Assembly (NCBI GenBank): GCA_029940235.1
Contig: JAOZRI010000082.1
Location: 1 to 8,732 of the forward strand
Reading direction: 5' to 3'
Source: Desulfobacula sp.
GTDB taxonomy: Bacteria > Desulfobacterota > Desulfobacteria > Desulfobacterales > Desulfobacteraceae
Length of the DNA stretch: 8,732 bases
Within the stretch, counting starts at the first letter, position 1, and the number at the start of each line of letters is the position of its first letter. The notes under the pieces were generated by a model. The model had not been told where the DNA came from. It did not search any database and saw only the letters and a program-made list of their open reading frames with translations. The position numbers were made by a program, and so were the translations under genes. Of this stretch, positions 1 to 5,953 are shown in pieces.

Positions 1-1122
1 CTATAATATTTTTTCAATGGCTTGAAATTTTTTCATGAATTTTCGATCAATATAATCTTTAATCATAAATGCAATTTTCCCGCCAAACACAAGCTGCTTT
101 TTCTTTAATACTCCAAGGCCGCCGCCCACATTAAAAATCAGAAGATATTCCGGTCCCGGATCAAAAATTTTAAGTTCACTGTTTTCAAGTCTTGCCATTA
201 AATTATGTAACAGCACAGGGTTTTCACGGACAGCATATACACCAACTTTATCAAGGGGTTGATCCTGGAAATAGATACAATCACCACCACCAAAAATATC
301 AGGAAACTTTACAGACTGGAGATATTTATTTACGAGCAGCCCCTTGTCAGGCCCTACAGGCAGTCCTGATTCTTCAAAAATAGTTGAAGGTTTTACCCCA
401 AGAGCCATGAAAATAAAATCTGTGGAAAAGGATTCTCCTGATTCAAGACATATTTCATGGGTTTTTATCTGTTTTACATAACCGTTTTCAATGATTTGAA
501 TACTGCGCTTTTTAAGGGAAGTTATTACTCTGGATCTGATCTCTTCAGGAAATCTCGCCATAAATTTTTTACCTGCAAAAATACGAATTTCAGGCATGTA
601 TCTGTTGGTTTTTTTGGCAAGCTGCCATACATTTCCTGCTATTTCAGCAGAGGATGGCCCTCCCCCTACTATACTGACAACAAGTTTTTTCTGGGCAAAG
701 ATAACCTTTAACTTGATTGCTGCTTCCATGAGTTTTTCAATGGGTTTAACACTATAAACATTACCTCTGTTTTCTTTGACAGTCTGCATGGGAACATAAC
801 TGCCTGCATTAAATGAAAGCACATCATAGGACAATATCTGCCCCTCTTGTGTGTAAACCAGTTTTTTTTCAGGGTCGATTTTGACAACTTTATCCTTTAC
901 AAAGATACCGCCCTGTTTTTCCACAACATATTTTGTGGCAAAACGGATATCCTCAGGAGTGTATGTCCCACCCAGCATTCCTGGCCCCATACCTGAATAA
1001 TAATGAAAAATAGAAGGGCCTATTACAGTTACTTTGAATCCCTTGTCAACAAATTTATCTATATTTTCCATGGTCATCATGTGGGCATGACCGCCACCGA
1101 CAAGCAAAAGATGTTTTCCCAT
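1..1122 (-). CDS. FAD/NAD(P)H-dependent oxidoreductase, SelD-N-terminal-domain type (NDH-2-like)
   Basis: A complete 373-aa flavoprotein; its TAG stop is the first three bases of the window. It has two dinucleotide-binding folds. The FAD site is the N-terminal GGGHAH (residues 9-14) plus DIFGGGDC (275-282), and the NAD(P)H site is IVGGGPSSAE (151-160). The GGGHAH start, the GVYAVRE segment (294-300) and the IDRKFMKKF tail (358-366) are, from memory, hallmarks of the family often fused to the N-terminus of selenophosphate synthetase (TIGR03169, 'Nterm_to_SelD'). No SelD domain follows here. Only two cysteines are present (C225, C282), so it has neither the CxxC of disulfide reductases nor the three cysteines of sulfide:quinone reductase. 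The start has AAAGG 5 bases upstream. It is the last gene of an operon, 50 bases after the selenoprotein. Reduction of the operon's rubredoxin is a plausible but inferred role; NDH-2-like quinone reduction is the alternative. Confidence 0.88.
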   Translation of the reverse strand: MGKHLLLVGGGHAHMMTMENIDKFVDKGFKVTVIGPSIFHYYSGMGPGMLGGTYTPEDIRFATKYVVEKQGGIFVKDKVVKIDPEKKLVYTQEGQILSYDVLSFNAGSYVPMQTVKENRGNVYSVKPIEKLMEAAIKLKVIFAQKKLVVSIVGGGPSSAEIAGNVWQLAKKTNRYMPEIRIFAGKKFMARFPEEIRSRVITSLKKRSIQIIENGYVKQIKTHEICLESGESFSTDFIFMALGVKPSTIFEESGLPVGPDKGLLVNKYLQSVKFPDIFGGGDCIYFQDQPLDKVGVYAVRENPVLLHNLMARLENSELKIFDPGPEYLLIFNVGGGLGVLKKKQLVFGGKIAFMIKDYIDRKFMKKFQAIEKIL

Positions 1123-1172
1123 TTTAGCCTTTCATTTTACATATAAGCTTTAGATAATGTGTCACCATTGTA

Positions 1173-2003
1173 CTAAAGACTGTCCATTAGTTTGCCAAGA
1201 CTTGCAAGGTGTGCTTTCTCTTCACTGGCAATTTTATTGATAATATTCCTTGATTTTAAATTTGTAACCTTTGAGGAGAGTCGCTGATAAAGATCAAGGG
1301 CCTGAGCTTCTATGGACATGGCAAGTGAAATAACCTGAATCTCAGCAGTTAGATCAGAGCCGAAAAGTTCAAGATACTCCATGGTGGACAATCCGCCCTC
1401 CAATGCCTTTACCTCTACCATTTTTTCAAACTCATCCTTATTTATATCTTCCGGGCTGACGTCATTATAGGCAATATAAATAGATTCCTGGTGTTTTACT
1501 TCAATCTCAGATAACTTTGCAAAAAGCTCTTTTACTTTTTGAGTTTCTGCCTGTTTTTCCATCTCTAAATAGAATTCACGCAGTCCCTGTTCCAGAGAGT
1601 ATGCAATTTTTAACACTTCAAGAGGTTCCTCATTACCAGTAAAAAGATCCAGCCCGAGATCCTGTGGGCCTATGGCTGTTTGTGCCTCCCAGGCCTTTAT
1701 CCCTCCTGAGACATTGAAAATTTTTTTAAATCCCTTGCCTGAAAGCATCTGGGCAGCAACACGGCTGCGCCCGCCTACAGCTCAATATACCAGTACAGGT
1801 TTTTGGGGATCGAGTTCATCAAGCCTGTCTGAAAGCTGGGGCAGTGGAATCAGGCTGGCTCCAGGAATATGGTCATCTTTGTATTCCCCGGGCTGCCTGA
1901 CATCCAGAATTTGTATTTCATCTCCAGTATGTTCATCAATATACTGTTTTGTCTCACTGAAATTTAATGATTGCACTGGTGTGAAAAACTGCATCCATTT
2001 CAT
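1173..2003 (-). CDS. Selenocysteine-containing rhodanese / rubrerythrin-like fusion (UGA read through as Sec74)
   Basis: Two open frames, 1782..2003 and 1173..1748, lie in the same reading frame (their ATGs are 255 bases apart) and are separated by a single TGA. Read through, they give one 276-aa protein. Residues about 1-105 form a rhodanese domain with the classic DVRQPGEY segment and C-terminal GGIKAW. The active-site loop, normally CxxGxR, reads U-AVGGRS, so the TGA is exactly the catalytic cysteine position (residue 74). Residues about 125-276 form a ferritin-like four-helix domain with likely di-iron ligands E138, E168-x2-H171, E232 and E262-x2-H265, as in rubrerythrins; there is no C-terminal rubredoxin domain, but a separate rubredoxin gene lies 37 bases upstream. 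AAGGAGT sits 8 bases before the ATG. The UGA position, intact downstream homology and SECIS-like hairpin argue for selenocysteine over a nonsense mutation. Likely cytoplasmic: sulfur/selenium transfer coupled to peroxide or oxygen reduction (inferred). Confidence 0.88.
1751..1771 (-). promoter_or_regulatory. Candidate bacterial SECIS hairpin
   Basis: On the minus strand the mRNA can fold with GCAGC (1768-1764) paired to GCTGC (1757-1753), extended by two G-C pairs (1771/1751 and 1770/1752) around a single bulged C (1769). The apical loop is CGUGUU (1763-1758). It begins at the 19th base after the UGA and has G as its second base. This fits the known bacterial SECIS layout, a short stem about 16-37 bases after the UGA with a G near the start of the apical loop, recognised by SelB. 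It lies inside the coding sequence, as bacterial SECIS elements do. Pairing was done by eye; no folding energy was calculated. Confidence 0.7.
1782..1784 (-). other. In-frame UGA selenocysteine codon at the rhodanese active site
   Basis: TGA is codon 74 of the fusion gene. The residues before it are PVLVY and those after it are AVGGRSRVAAQ, so the codon replaces the invariant catalytic cysteine of the rhodanese loop. TGA is one base away from the cysteine codons TGT and TGC. Recoding would need SelA, SelB, SelD and tRNA-Sec elsewhere in the genome; none of these is in the window. Confidence 0.85.
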
Positions 2004-2040
2004 AGTGATTTACTCCTTTTTCTATTATCCCAGGGCCAAC

Positions 2041-2220
2041 CTAACCAAGGGATTTAAATGCTTTGGTACTGGCTCCACAGATTGGACATTTCCAGTCTTT
2101 TGGCAAATTTTCAAACTTTGTTCCCTTGGTAATTTTTCCTTTTCTGTCTCCTTTATCGGGATTGTAAATATAACCGCAATTAACAGTCTGACATTGGTAC
2201 ATATCCTTTGGTTCAGCCAT
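2041..2220 (-). CDS. Rubredoxin (C-x4-C / C-x2-C type)
   Basis: A 59-aa one-iron electron carrier. Four cysteines bind the Fe: C10 and C15 in [10 protein letters not shown], and C45 and C48 in CPICGA. Conserved rubredoxin features are present: GYIYNP (residues 16-21), [14 protein letters not shown] (36-49) and the small C-terminal end. The first pair is spaced C-x4-C instead of the usual C-x2-C; from memory this is the spacing of the variant rubredoxin Rd-2 of some Desulfovibrio. The start is supported by AGGAGC, with GGAG 6 bases before the ATG. It is the first gene of the operon and probably shuttles electrons between the FAD oxidoreductase and the di-iron domain of the next gene, which itself lacks a rubredoxin domain (inferred). 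It is soluble and cytoplasmic, with no signal peptide. Confidence 0.93.
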   Translation of the reverse strand: MAEPKDMYQCQTVNCGYIYNPDKGDRKGKITKGTKFENLPKDWKCPICGASTKAFKSLG

Positions 2221-2284
2221 TTTGAGCTCCTTTTATTTAAAGTTTTGTTTCACCCGACACAATAATTTTACTGTCTGTTTTTAC

Positions 2285-2312
2285 GTTACTTAATATTCAT
2301 TATCTAAGTAAC
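2285..2312. promoter_or_regulatory. Inverted repeat with central Fur/PerR-like box (candidate operator)
   Basis: GTTACTTA (2285-2292) and TAAGTAAC (2305-2312) are perfect 8-bp inverted arms around a 12-bp spacer. Nearly concentric with this dyad, positions 2291-2305 read on the minus strand as AGATAATGAATATTA, which matches the 7-1-7 Fur consensus TGATAATnATTATCA at 11 of 14 positions. It lies 65 bases upstream of the rubredoxin ATG and 180 bases upstream of msrAB. Control by a Fur-family regulator such as PerR would suit the redox genes on both sides but is inferred. I could not place a convincing -35/-10 pair for the rubredoxin operon, so whether the site overlaps the promoter is unknown. 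Confidence 0.4.
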
Positions 2313-2418
2313 TATATAATAAAGTCTATCAAGAAGTATGCCACATTGTCACAGGAAAGAAAATTTAAAAGATATCGCACCCCATTGTTTCAATGGCGTA
2401 GATCTTGCTGTATTAAAT

Positions 2419-2447
2419 TTTACGATTATCAGGATAGAATCTATAAT
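2419..2447 (+). promoter_or_regulatory. Possible promoter of msrAB
   Basis: A perfect -10 hexamer TATAAT (2442-2447) lies 17 bases after TTTACG (2419-2424), a 4-of-6 match to the -35 box. This would start transcription about 38 bases before the msrAB ATG. Two direct copies of ATCAGGAT (2428-2435 and 2446-2453) overlap it. A second TATAAT at 2470-2475 is too close to the ribosome site to serve this start codon. Confidence 0.4.
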
Positions 2448-2491
2448 CAGGATTCTTGATTTTTCTCTCTATAATAAAGGAGGAATGAACA

Positions 2492-3622
2492 ATGGAATTT
2501 AAAAAAAACAGCAGTAAAAAATTAATAAAAAAGTCAGGGTATATATATTTCGTTCTAATGCTAATAATTATTTTGAGCCTTGCTGTGATTGCAGGCAATG
2601 GATATGGTAATAAATCTGAGGAGAAAATAATGAATAATAATATTAAATATGAGACAGCAACATTTGCAGGAGGATGTTTCTGGTGCATTGAGGCAGGGTT
2701 TGAAAAAATTGAAGGGGTTGTTGAAGCTGTATCAGGGTATACGGGCGGTCATGTTGAAAATCCTTCCTATGAGCAGGTTACATCTGGAACATCTGGCCAT
2801 TATGAAGCTGTACAAATCAAATTTGATCCTGAAAAAATAAACTATACTCAATTGCTGGATAGATTTTTCAGGCAGATTGATCCCACAGACAATTCAGGCT
2901 CATTTGTTGACAGAGGAGATCAGTACAGATCTGCTGTTTTTTTTCATAATGAATTACAAAAAGAGCAGATTCAAACTTTTATTGAGAAAATTAATCAATC
3001 CAAACGCTTTGACTTGCAGGTTGCAACAAAAGTTATTGCTTTTGAGAAATTTTATAGCGCTGAAAAATATCACCAGGATTATTATAAAAAAAATCCAATC
3101 AGATACACTTTTTACCGGTCACGATCCGGTCGGGATAAATTTATAGATAAGGCATGGGGGAAATTAGATAAAATTAAAAAAAATCAGCCTCATAAACCAT
3201 CTAATCAGGAACTTAAGGCAAGTTTGTCAGAGCTGCAGTTTAATGTAACTCAAAAAGAAGGTACCGAACCACCCTTTAACAATGAATACTGGGATAACAA
3301 ACAGCCTGGGATTTATGTGGACATTGTTTCAGGAGAACCTCTGTTCAGTTCAACAGACAAATTTAAATCAGGAACAGGGTGGCCAAGTTTTACTAAACCC
3401 ATTGAAAAAAACGTTGTTGTGGAAAAAAAAGATAGATCCCTTTTTACGACCCGTACAGAAGTCAGAAGTAAACAAGCAGATTCCCACCTTGGGCATGTGT
3501 TCCAGGATGGGCCACCGTCAACAGGTTTAAGATATTGCATTAACTCTGCCTCTTTAAAGTTTATTCCGGCAGAAGATTTGAAAGAGCATAACCTGGAACA
3601 GTATGAGAAACTGTTTAAGTGA
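2492..3622 (+). CDS. msrAB: Exported bifunctional peptide-methionine sulfoxide reductase MsrA-MsrB
   Basis: A 376-aa protein that reduces both the S (MsrA) and R (MsrB) epimers of methionine sulfoxide in proteins. A basic N-terminus and a hydrophobic stretch (residues about 18-34) form a signal peptide or membrane anchor, with possible cleavage after VIA34. The MsrA domain (about 52-205) has GGCFWC, with C62 the expected nucleophile. The MsrB domain (about 225-374) has GTGWPSF, SHLGHVF and the catalytic C349 in [11 protein letters not shown]. Only three cysteines exist (62, 65, 349): the MsrB zinc site (two CxxC) is absent, and no separate resolving cysteine is visible for MsrB. The start at 2492 has a strong AAAGGAGGA with GGAGG 8 bases upstream. 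It is divergent from the rubredoxin/selenoprotein operon, fitting a shared oxidative-stress role. Family assignment is firm; extracytoplasmic location is likely. Confidence 0.95.
   Translation: MEFKKNSSKKLIKKSGYIYFVLMLIIILSLAVIAGNGYGNKSEEKIMNNNIKYETATFAGGCFWCIEAGFEKIEGVVEAVSGYTGGHVENPSYEQVTSGTSGHYEAVQIKFDPEKINYTQLLDRFFRQIDPTDNSGSFVDRGDQYRSAVFFHNELQKEQIQTFIEKINQSKRFDLQVATKVIAFEKFYSAEKYHQDYYKKNPIRYTFYRSRSGRDKFIDKAWGKLDKIKKNQPHKPSNQELKASLSELQFNVTQKEGTEPPFNNEYWDNKQPGIYVDIVSGEPLFSSTDKFKSGTGWPSFTKPIEKNVVVEKKDRSLFTTRTEVRSKQADSHLGHVFQDGPPSTGLRYCINSASLKFIPAEDLKEHNLEQYEKLFK
2619..2632 (+). promoter_or_regulatory. Internal ribosome site and ATG in msrAB (possible cytosolic isoform start)
   Basis: AGGAG (2619-2623) lies 6 bases before an in-frame ATG (2630-2632, Met47 of MsrAB). 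This ATG comes directly after the signal/anchor segment and five residues before the MsrA domain. Initiation here would give a 330-aa MsrAB without the export signal. The GAG-GAG codons may simply encode Glu-Glu. Confidence 0.35.
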
Positions 3623-3664
3623 GCATTTGTTGATTGCCACGCTATTCTGAGGAAAATTTTCTGA

Positions 3665-3911
3665 TTATTTTGAACAGGTTGATTTCTTTTCTGCATTTTT
3701 GCTTCCATAAACTCTTGCAAGAGATAGTTTTCCAGATACCTCAATTTGATCAATTTTAATTTTGTGCTTTTTTTCTTTTTTCATTCTCCTGGTTCAATCG
3801 TTCAATGAGCTGAAAAAGGATAGGTAGTACAGCTGACAATTTTTTATTATCCGTCTCTCCAAGGTTAATATCCATTTTACCAAGAATTTTATTGATTTTT
3901 GAAGGACTCAT
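3665..3911 (-). pseudogene. Small hypothetical gene split by a frameshift in a poly-A tract
   Basis: The first part (3756..3911) encodes 51 aa, beginning MSPSKINKIL with an amphipathic, coiled-coil-like stretch LSAVLPILFQLIERLNQENE, and then stops. An overlapping frame (3665..3784) continues with KHKIKIDQIEVSGKLSLARV and ends after CSK. Removing one A from the A6 (3781-3776) or A7 (3774-3768) tract joins them into one coherent lysine-rich protein of about 81 aa. I do not recognise the family. No Shine-Dalgarno site precedes the ATG at 3911, and a stop codon lies in frame shortly upstream. It converges on msrAB, 42 bases from its stop. It may be a true pseudogene, an assembly indel in a homopolymer, or a slippage-expressed gene; alternatively neither frame is coding. 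Confidence 0.35.
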
Positions 3912-4039
3912 GATTGTATGGTAACATTATTATTCTTTTCTGTCTACCCCTAGGGACAATTTTTTCATGACTCTTTTGCTTTTATTCTATCAATGTGACC
4001 AGATACCAGGAAATTTGAATAGGATACAATTTTTTCTTA

Positions 4040-4068
4040 TTGACATACCAAAAGAAAACTATTAAAAA
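4040..4068 (+). promoter_or_regulatory. Possible promoter of the DRR-repeat protein gene
   Basis: A perfect TTGACA (4040-4045) lies upstream of the 50-aa gene. At 17-bp spacing the -10 would be TAAAAA (4063-4068), only a partial match, so the -10 assignment is weak. The 200 bases between the frameshifted small gene and this gene are AT-rich and show nothing else I can assign, apart from the 8-bp palindrome CCCTAGGG at 3948-3955. Confidence 0.35.
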
Positions 4069-4113
4069 GTCAAAAAATATAAGCATAGGTTTTTAAAATT
4101 TTAAGGGAATTGT

Positions 4114-4266
4114 ATGAAAAAGAGAGTTAATTATAGCTCGTCAACTACTGATAGACGTTTAGGTAATGATCGGCGAGTATCTGCACATGTTGAGTATTTT
4201 CCTGAGCGAAGGTGTGGTTACGACCAAAGAAATGGCATTGATAGACGCAGCAAGCAAAGAGTATAA
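4114..4266 (+). CDS. Small DRR-repeat hypothetical protein
   Basis: A complete 50-aa basic protein. AAGGGA lies 5 bases before the ATG. The sequence is built around short arginine-rich repeats: TDRRLGNDRR (12-21), EYFPERRCGYDQRN (27-40) and IDRRS (42-46). Short proteins with recurring DRR / ERRxGxDRR motifs are common in Desulfobacterota genomes, from memory, usually without assigned function. There is no signal peptide or membrane segment, and a single cysteine (C34). It is convergent with the rhlE gene. A run of eight T's (4298-4305) follows the stop, but I could not find a convincing stem before it. Function unknown; nucleic-acid binding is conceivable from the charge only. Confidence 0.6.
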   Translation: MKKRVNYSSSTTDRRLGNDRRVSAHVEYFPERRCGYDQRNGIDRRSKQRV

Positions 4267-4406
4267 TCCAATTTCAAAACAGGGCCATTTATTTAGCTTT
4301 TTTTTATTTACAGCACTATATTCTCAGAATCAGGTTATAAAATAATCTCTTTAATCTCTCATCAAGATTAGTCCGGCGCGATTAATTACGAAAAAGAGGA
4401 TTGGTT

Positions 4407-5654
4407 TTATCTGCTTGCCAAGGTAAAAACACTCTTGCGTTGGTTTTTGCCTCGTCCGCCTGAACCTGGTTTTTTCCCTCTTGGTTTAGGTCGTGAAAAA
4501 CGTTTACCTTTTTTCTTCACCACAGTCTCTTTGGGATCCCAGGCAAATCCAGGAGTTTCCTGGCGACGCATCTTTTTTCCAAGATTCCGCTCTATGAGTG
4601 AAATTATTTTACTGTCTTCATGACCGGCAAAAATAAATGCCTGACCGGTACGCTCTGCCCGTCCGGTACGCCCTGTACGGTGGGTGTATGCTTCAGTTGT
4701 ATCCGGGACATCATAGTTGATGACATGGGAAATTCCCTTCACATCAATCCCCCGGGCAGCAATATCGGTGGCCACCAGGATTTTGAATGTACCATTTTTA
4801 AAACCGTTCAGTGCCTTCTGCCGCTTCAACTGGGAAAGATTGCCTTGAATTGAAGCAGCTTGGTATCCAGCTTTTTGCAGTACCAGAGCCAGACTTTTTG
4901 CCTTGTGTTTAGTTCGGGTAAACACAAGGGTGCTCTTCATTTCCTCTTTTTGAATAATGGTTTTAAGCAAAGATGTCTTCTGCTCTTTTGCAACCTGAAA
5001 CAGGACATGGGAAATTGCGCTAACCGGCTGGGTATGATTGATTTGTACAGTTGCAGGATTTATCAATATATTTTCCGCCAGGTGACGGATTTCTCTCGGC
5101 ATGGTGGCAGAAAAAACCAGGGATTGACGTTTCCTGGGCAGCTGCTTGATAATCCTGCGGATATCCGGTAGAAATCCTTTGTCAAACATATGGTCTGCCT
5201 CATCAAGAATCAGCGCTTCAACAGCCTTCAAAGAAAAAGTCCGGTCATTAAGAAGGTCCAGCAATCGACCCGGGCAGGCAACAATAATTTCCACGCCACT
5301 TCGGATTGCTTTGATCTGGGGATGCTTACCCACACCACCATAAATGGAAATACTCCGCAACCCGGTTTTTTGTGCCATTTTGCTGATATCTGCATGAATC
5401 TGTTCTGCCAACTCTCTTGTGGGTGCTACGATCAACGCCCGCACTTTTTTTCTAGGACCATCCAGCAGTCGCTGAAGAAGGGGCAATACAAAAGCTGCAG
5501 TCTTTCCAGTCCCGGTCTGGGCCAGACCAAGAATATCTCTACCTTCAAGTATTGGGGGAATAGCCTCTTTTTGGATCGGGGTGGGAAGTGTATAGCCGCA
5601 GGCAGCGATGCCAGCTTCTATTTTAGGGTCAAACTTAAAATTTTTAAAACTCAT
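4407..5654 (-). CDS. rhlE: DEAD-box ATP-dependent RNA helicase, RhlE type
   Basis: A 415-aa RNA helicase that uses ATP to unwind short RNA duplexes, in RNA turnover, ribosome assembly or cold adaptation. All motifs are present in order: Q motif around GYTLPTPIQ (20-28), motif I AQTGTGKT (45-52), Ia PTRELAEQ (78-85), Ib PGR (128-130), II DEAD (151-154), III SAT (182-184), V ATDIAARGID (295-304) and VI HRTGRTGRAERTG (325-337). The core is followed by a basic, Gly/Lys/Arg-rich tail (about 380-408) typical of RhlE-type proteins and likely RNA-binding. AGGAG lies 5 bases before the ATG. It is monocistronic as far as can be seen, with a structured leader. RhlE is the best subgroup fit; exact assignment among DEAD-box paralogues is less certain than the helicase call. 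Confidence 0.93.
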   Translation of the reverse strand: MSFKNFKFDPKIEAGIAACGYTLPTPIQKEAIPPILEGRDILGLAQTGTGKTAAFVLPLLQRLLDGPRKKVRALIVAPTRELAEQIHADISKMAQKTGLRSISIYGGVGKHPQIKAIRSGVEIIVACPGRLLDLLNDRTFSLKAVEALILDEADHMFDKGFLPDIRRIIKQLPRKRQSLVFSATMPREIRHLAENILINPATVQINHTQPVSAISHVLFQVAKEQKTSLLKTIIQKEEMKSTLVFTRTKHKAKSLALVLQKAGYQAASIQGNLSQLKRQKALNGFKNGTFKILVATDIAARGIDVKGISHVINYDVPDTTEAYTHRTGRTGRAERTGQAFIFAGHEDSKIISLIERNLGKKMRRQETPGFAWDPKETVVKKKGKRFSRPKPRGKKPGSGGRGKNQRKSVFTLASR

Positions 5655-5668
5655 TAATACTCCTGTGT

Positions 5669-5705
5669 ATTACGTAATGATCAACCAAGTCATTTTCCTG
5701 GTTGA
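5669..5705 (-). promoter_or_regulatory. Structured 5' leader of the helicase gene
   Basis: Just upstream of the rhlE ribosome site are a perfect 10-bp palindrome ATTACGTAAT (5669-5678) and a hairpin with 7-bp arms TCAACCA (5681-5687) and TGGTTGA (5699-5705) around an 11-base loop. If transcribed, these lie within about 15-50 bases of the start codon and could control translation, as structured leaders do for some cold-shock helicase genes. They could instead be operator sites. No clear promoter was identified. Confidence 0.35.
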
Positions 5706-5775
5706 AAGTTCTGCGGATCCATTAGAATCCATCTATTATTCTTTTATTTAGTTTTATGGAAAAGGATTGGAGTGA

Positions 5776-5868
5776 TTAGACTGAGGCTCCAAAGGCAATC
5801 AATTGATCACCGCCCGAGTTAATAACTGTCAAGACATGATAAGGGTGTATACTATAAAATGCTATCAT
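5776..5868 (-). CDS. Possible 30-aa small ORF upstream of rhlE
   Basis: A short ORF beginning MIAFYSIHPYHVLTV and ending LIAFGASV, with a good ribosome site (AGGAG 5 bases before the ATG at 5868), on the same strand as the helicase and ending 121 bases before its start. The sequence before its ATG (ACACAGGAG) repeats that before the helicase ATG. It could be a leader peptide or an unrelated small protein. I do not recognise it, and a 30-codon ORF can arise by chance; only the ribosome site and position support it. Confidence 0.25.
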   Translation of the reverse strand: MIAFYSIHPYHVLTVINSGGDQLIAFGASV

Positions 5869-5953
5869 CGTTTCTCCTGTGTGTTGAATCAGCAGAAACT
5901 TCTGTGGCAACAAACGATGTTTTGTTTAAACAACGAGGTTAACTATAAAAACC

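Noticed and set aside
1782..1784. Reading the TGA as an ordinary nonsense mutation giving two separate genes
   Set aside because: The stop falls exactly on the catalytic Cys codon, the frame stays intact, and the ATG at 1748 has no ribosome site and would give half a rhodanese domain.
1672..2265. A 197-codon plus-strand open frame
   Set aside because: It lies entirely opposite the selenoprotein and rubredoxin genes, has no recognisable domain, and is explained as antisense of real coding sequence.
2338..2505. A 55-codon plus-strand ORF overlapping the start of msrAB
   Set aside because: No ribosome site, no recognisable sequence, and it runs through the msrAB promoter and start region.
3313..3753. 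A 146-codon minus-strand frame starting at TTG
   Set aside because: Most of it is antisense to the MsrB domain. It is the -1 frame at the poly-A tract, so slippage could enter it, but the +1 continuation gives more protein-like sequence and a natural end.
4267..4406. Terminator between the DRR-repeat gene and rhlE
   Set aside because: There is a T8 run (4298-4305) and a small palindrome ATTCTCAGAAT, but no GC-rich stem directly before a T run on either strand.
5909..5933. Palindrome TTGTTTAAACAA with a nearby AACAAA/TTTGTT inverted pair
   Set aside because: A 12-bp perfect palindrome but AT-rich and without a nearby promoter or gene start to give it meaning.
5859..5942. A 27-codon plus-strand ORF (MLSSFLLCVES...)
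   Set aside because: No properly spaced ribosome site and no family resemblance; it overlaps the minus-strand small ORF that has a better start signal.
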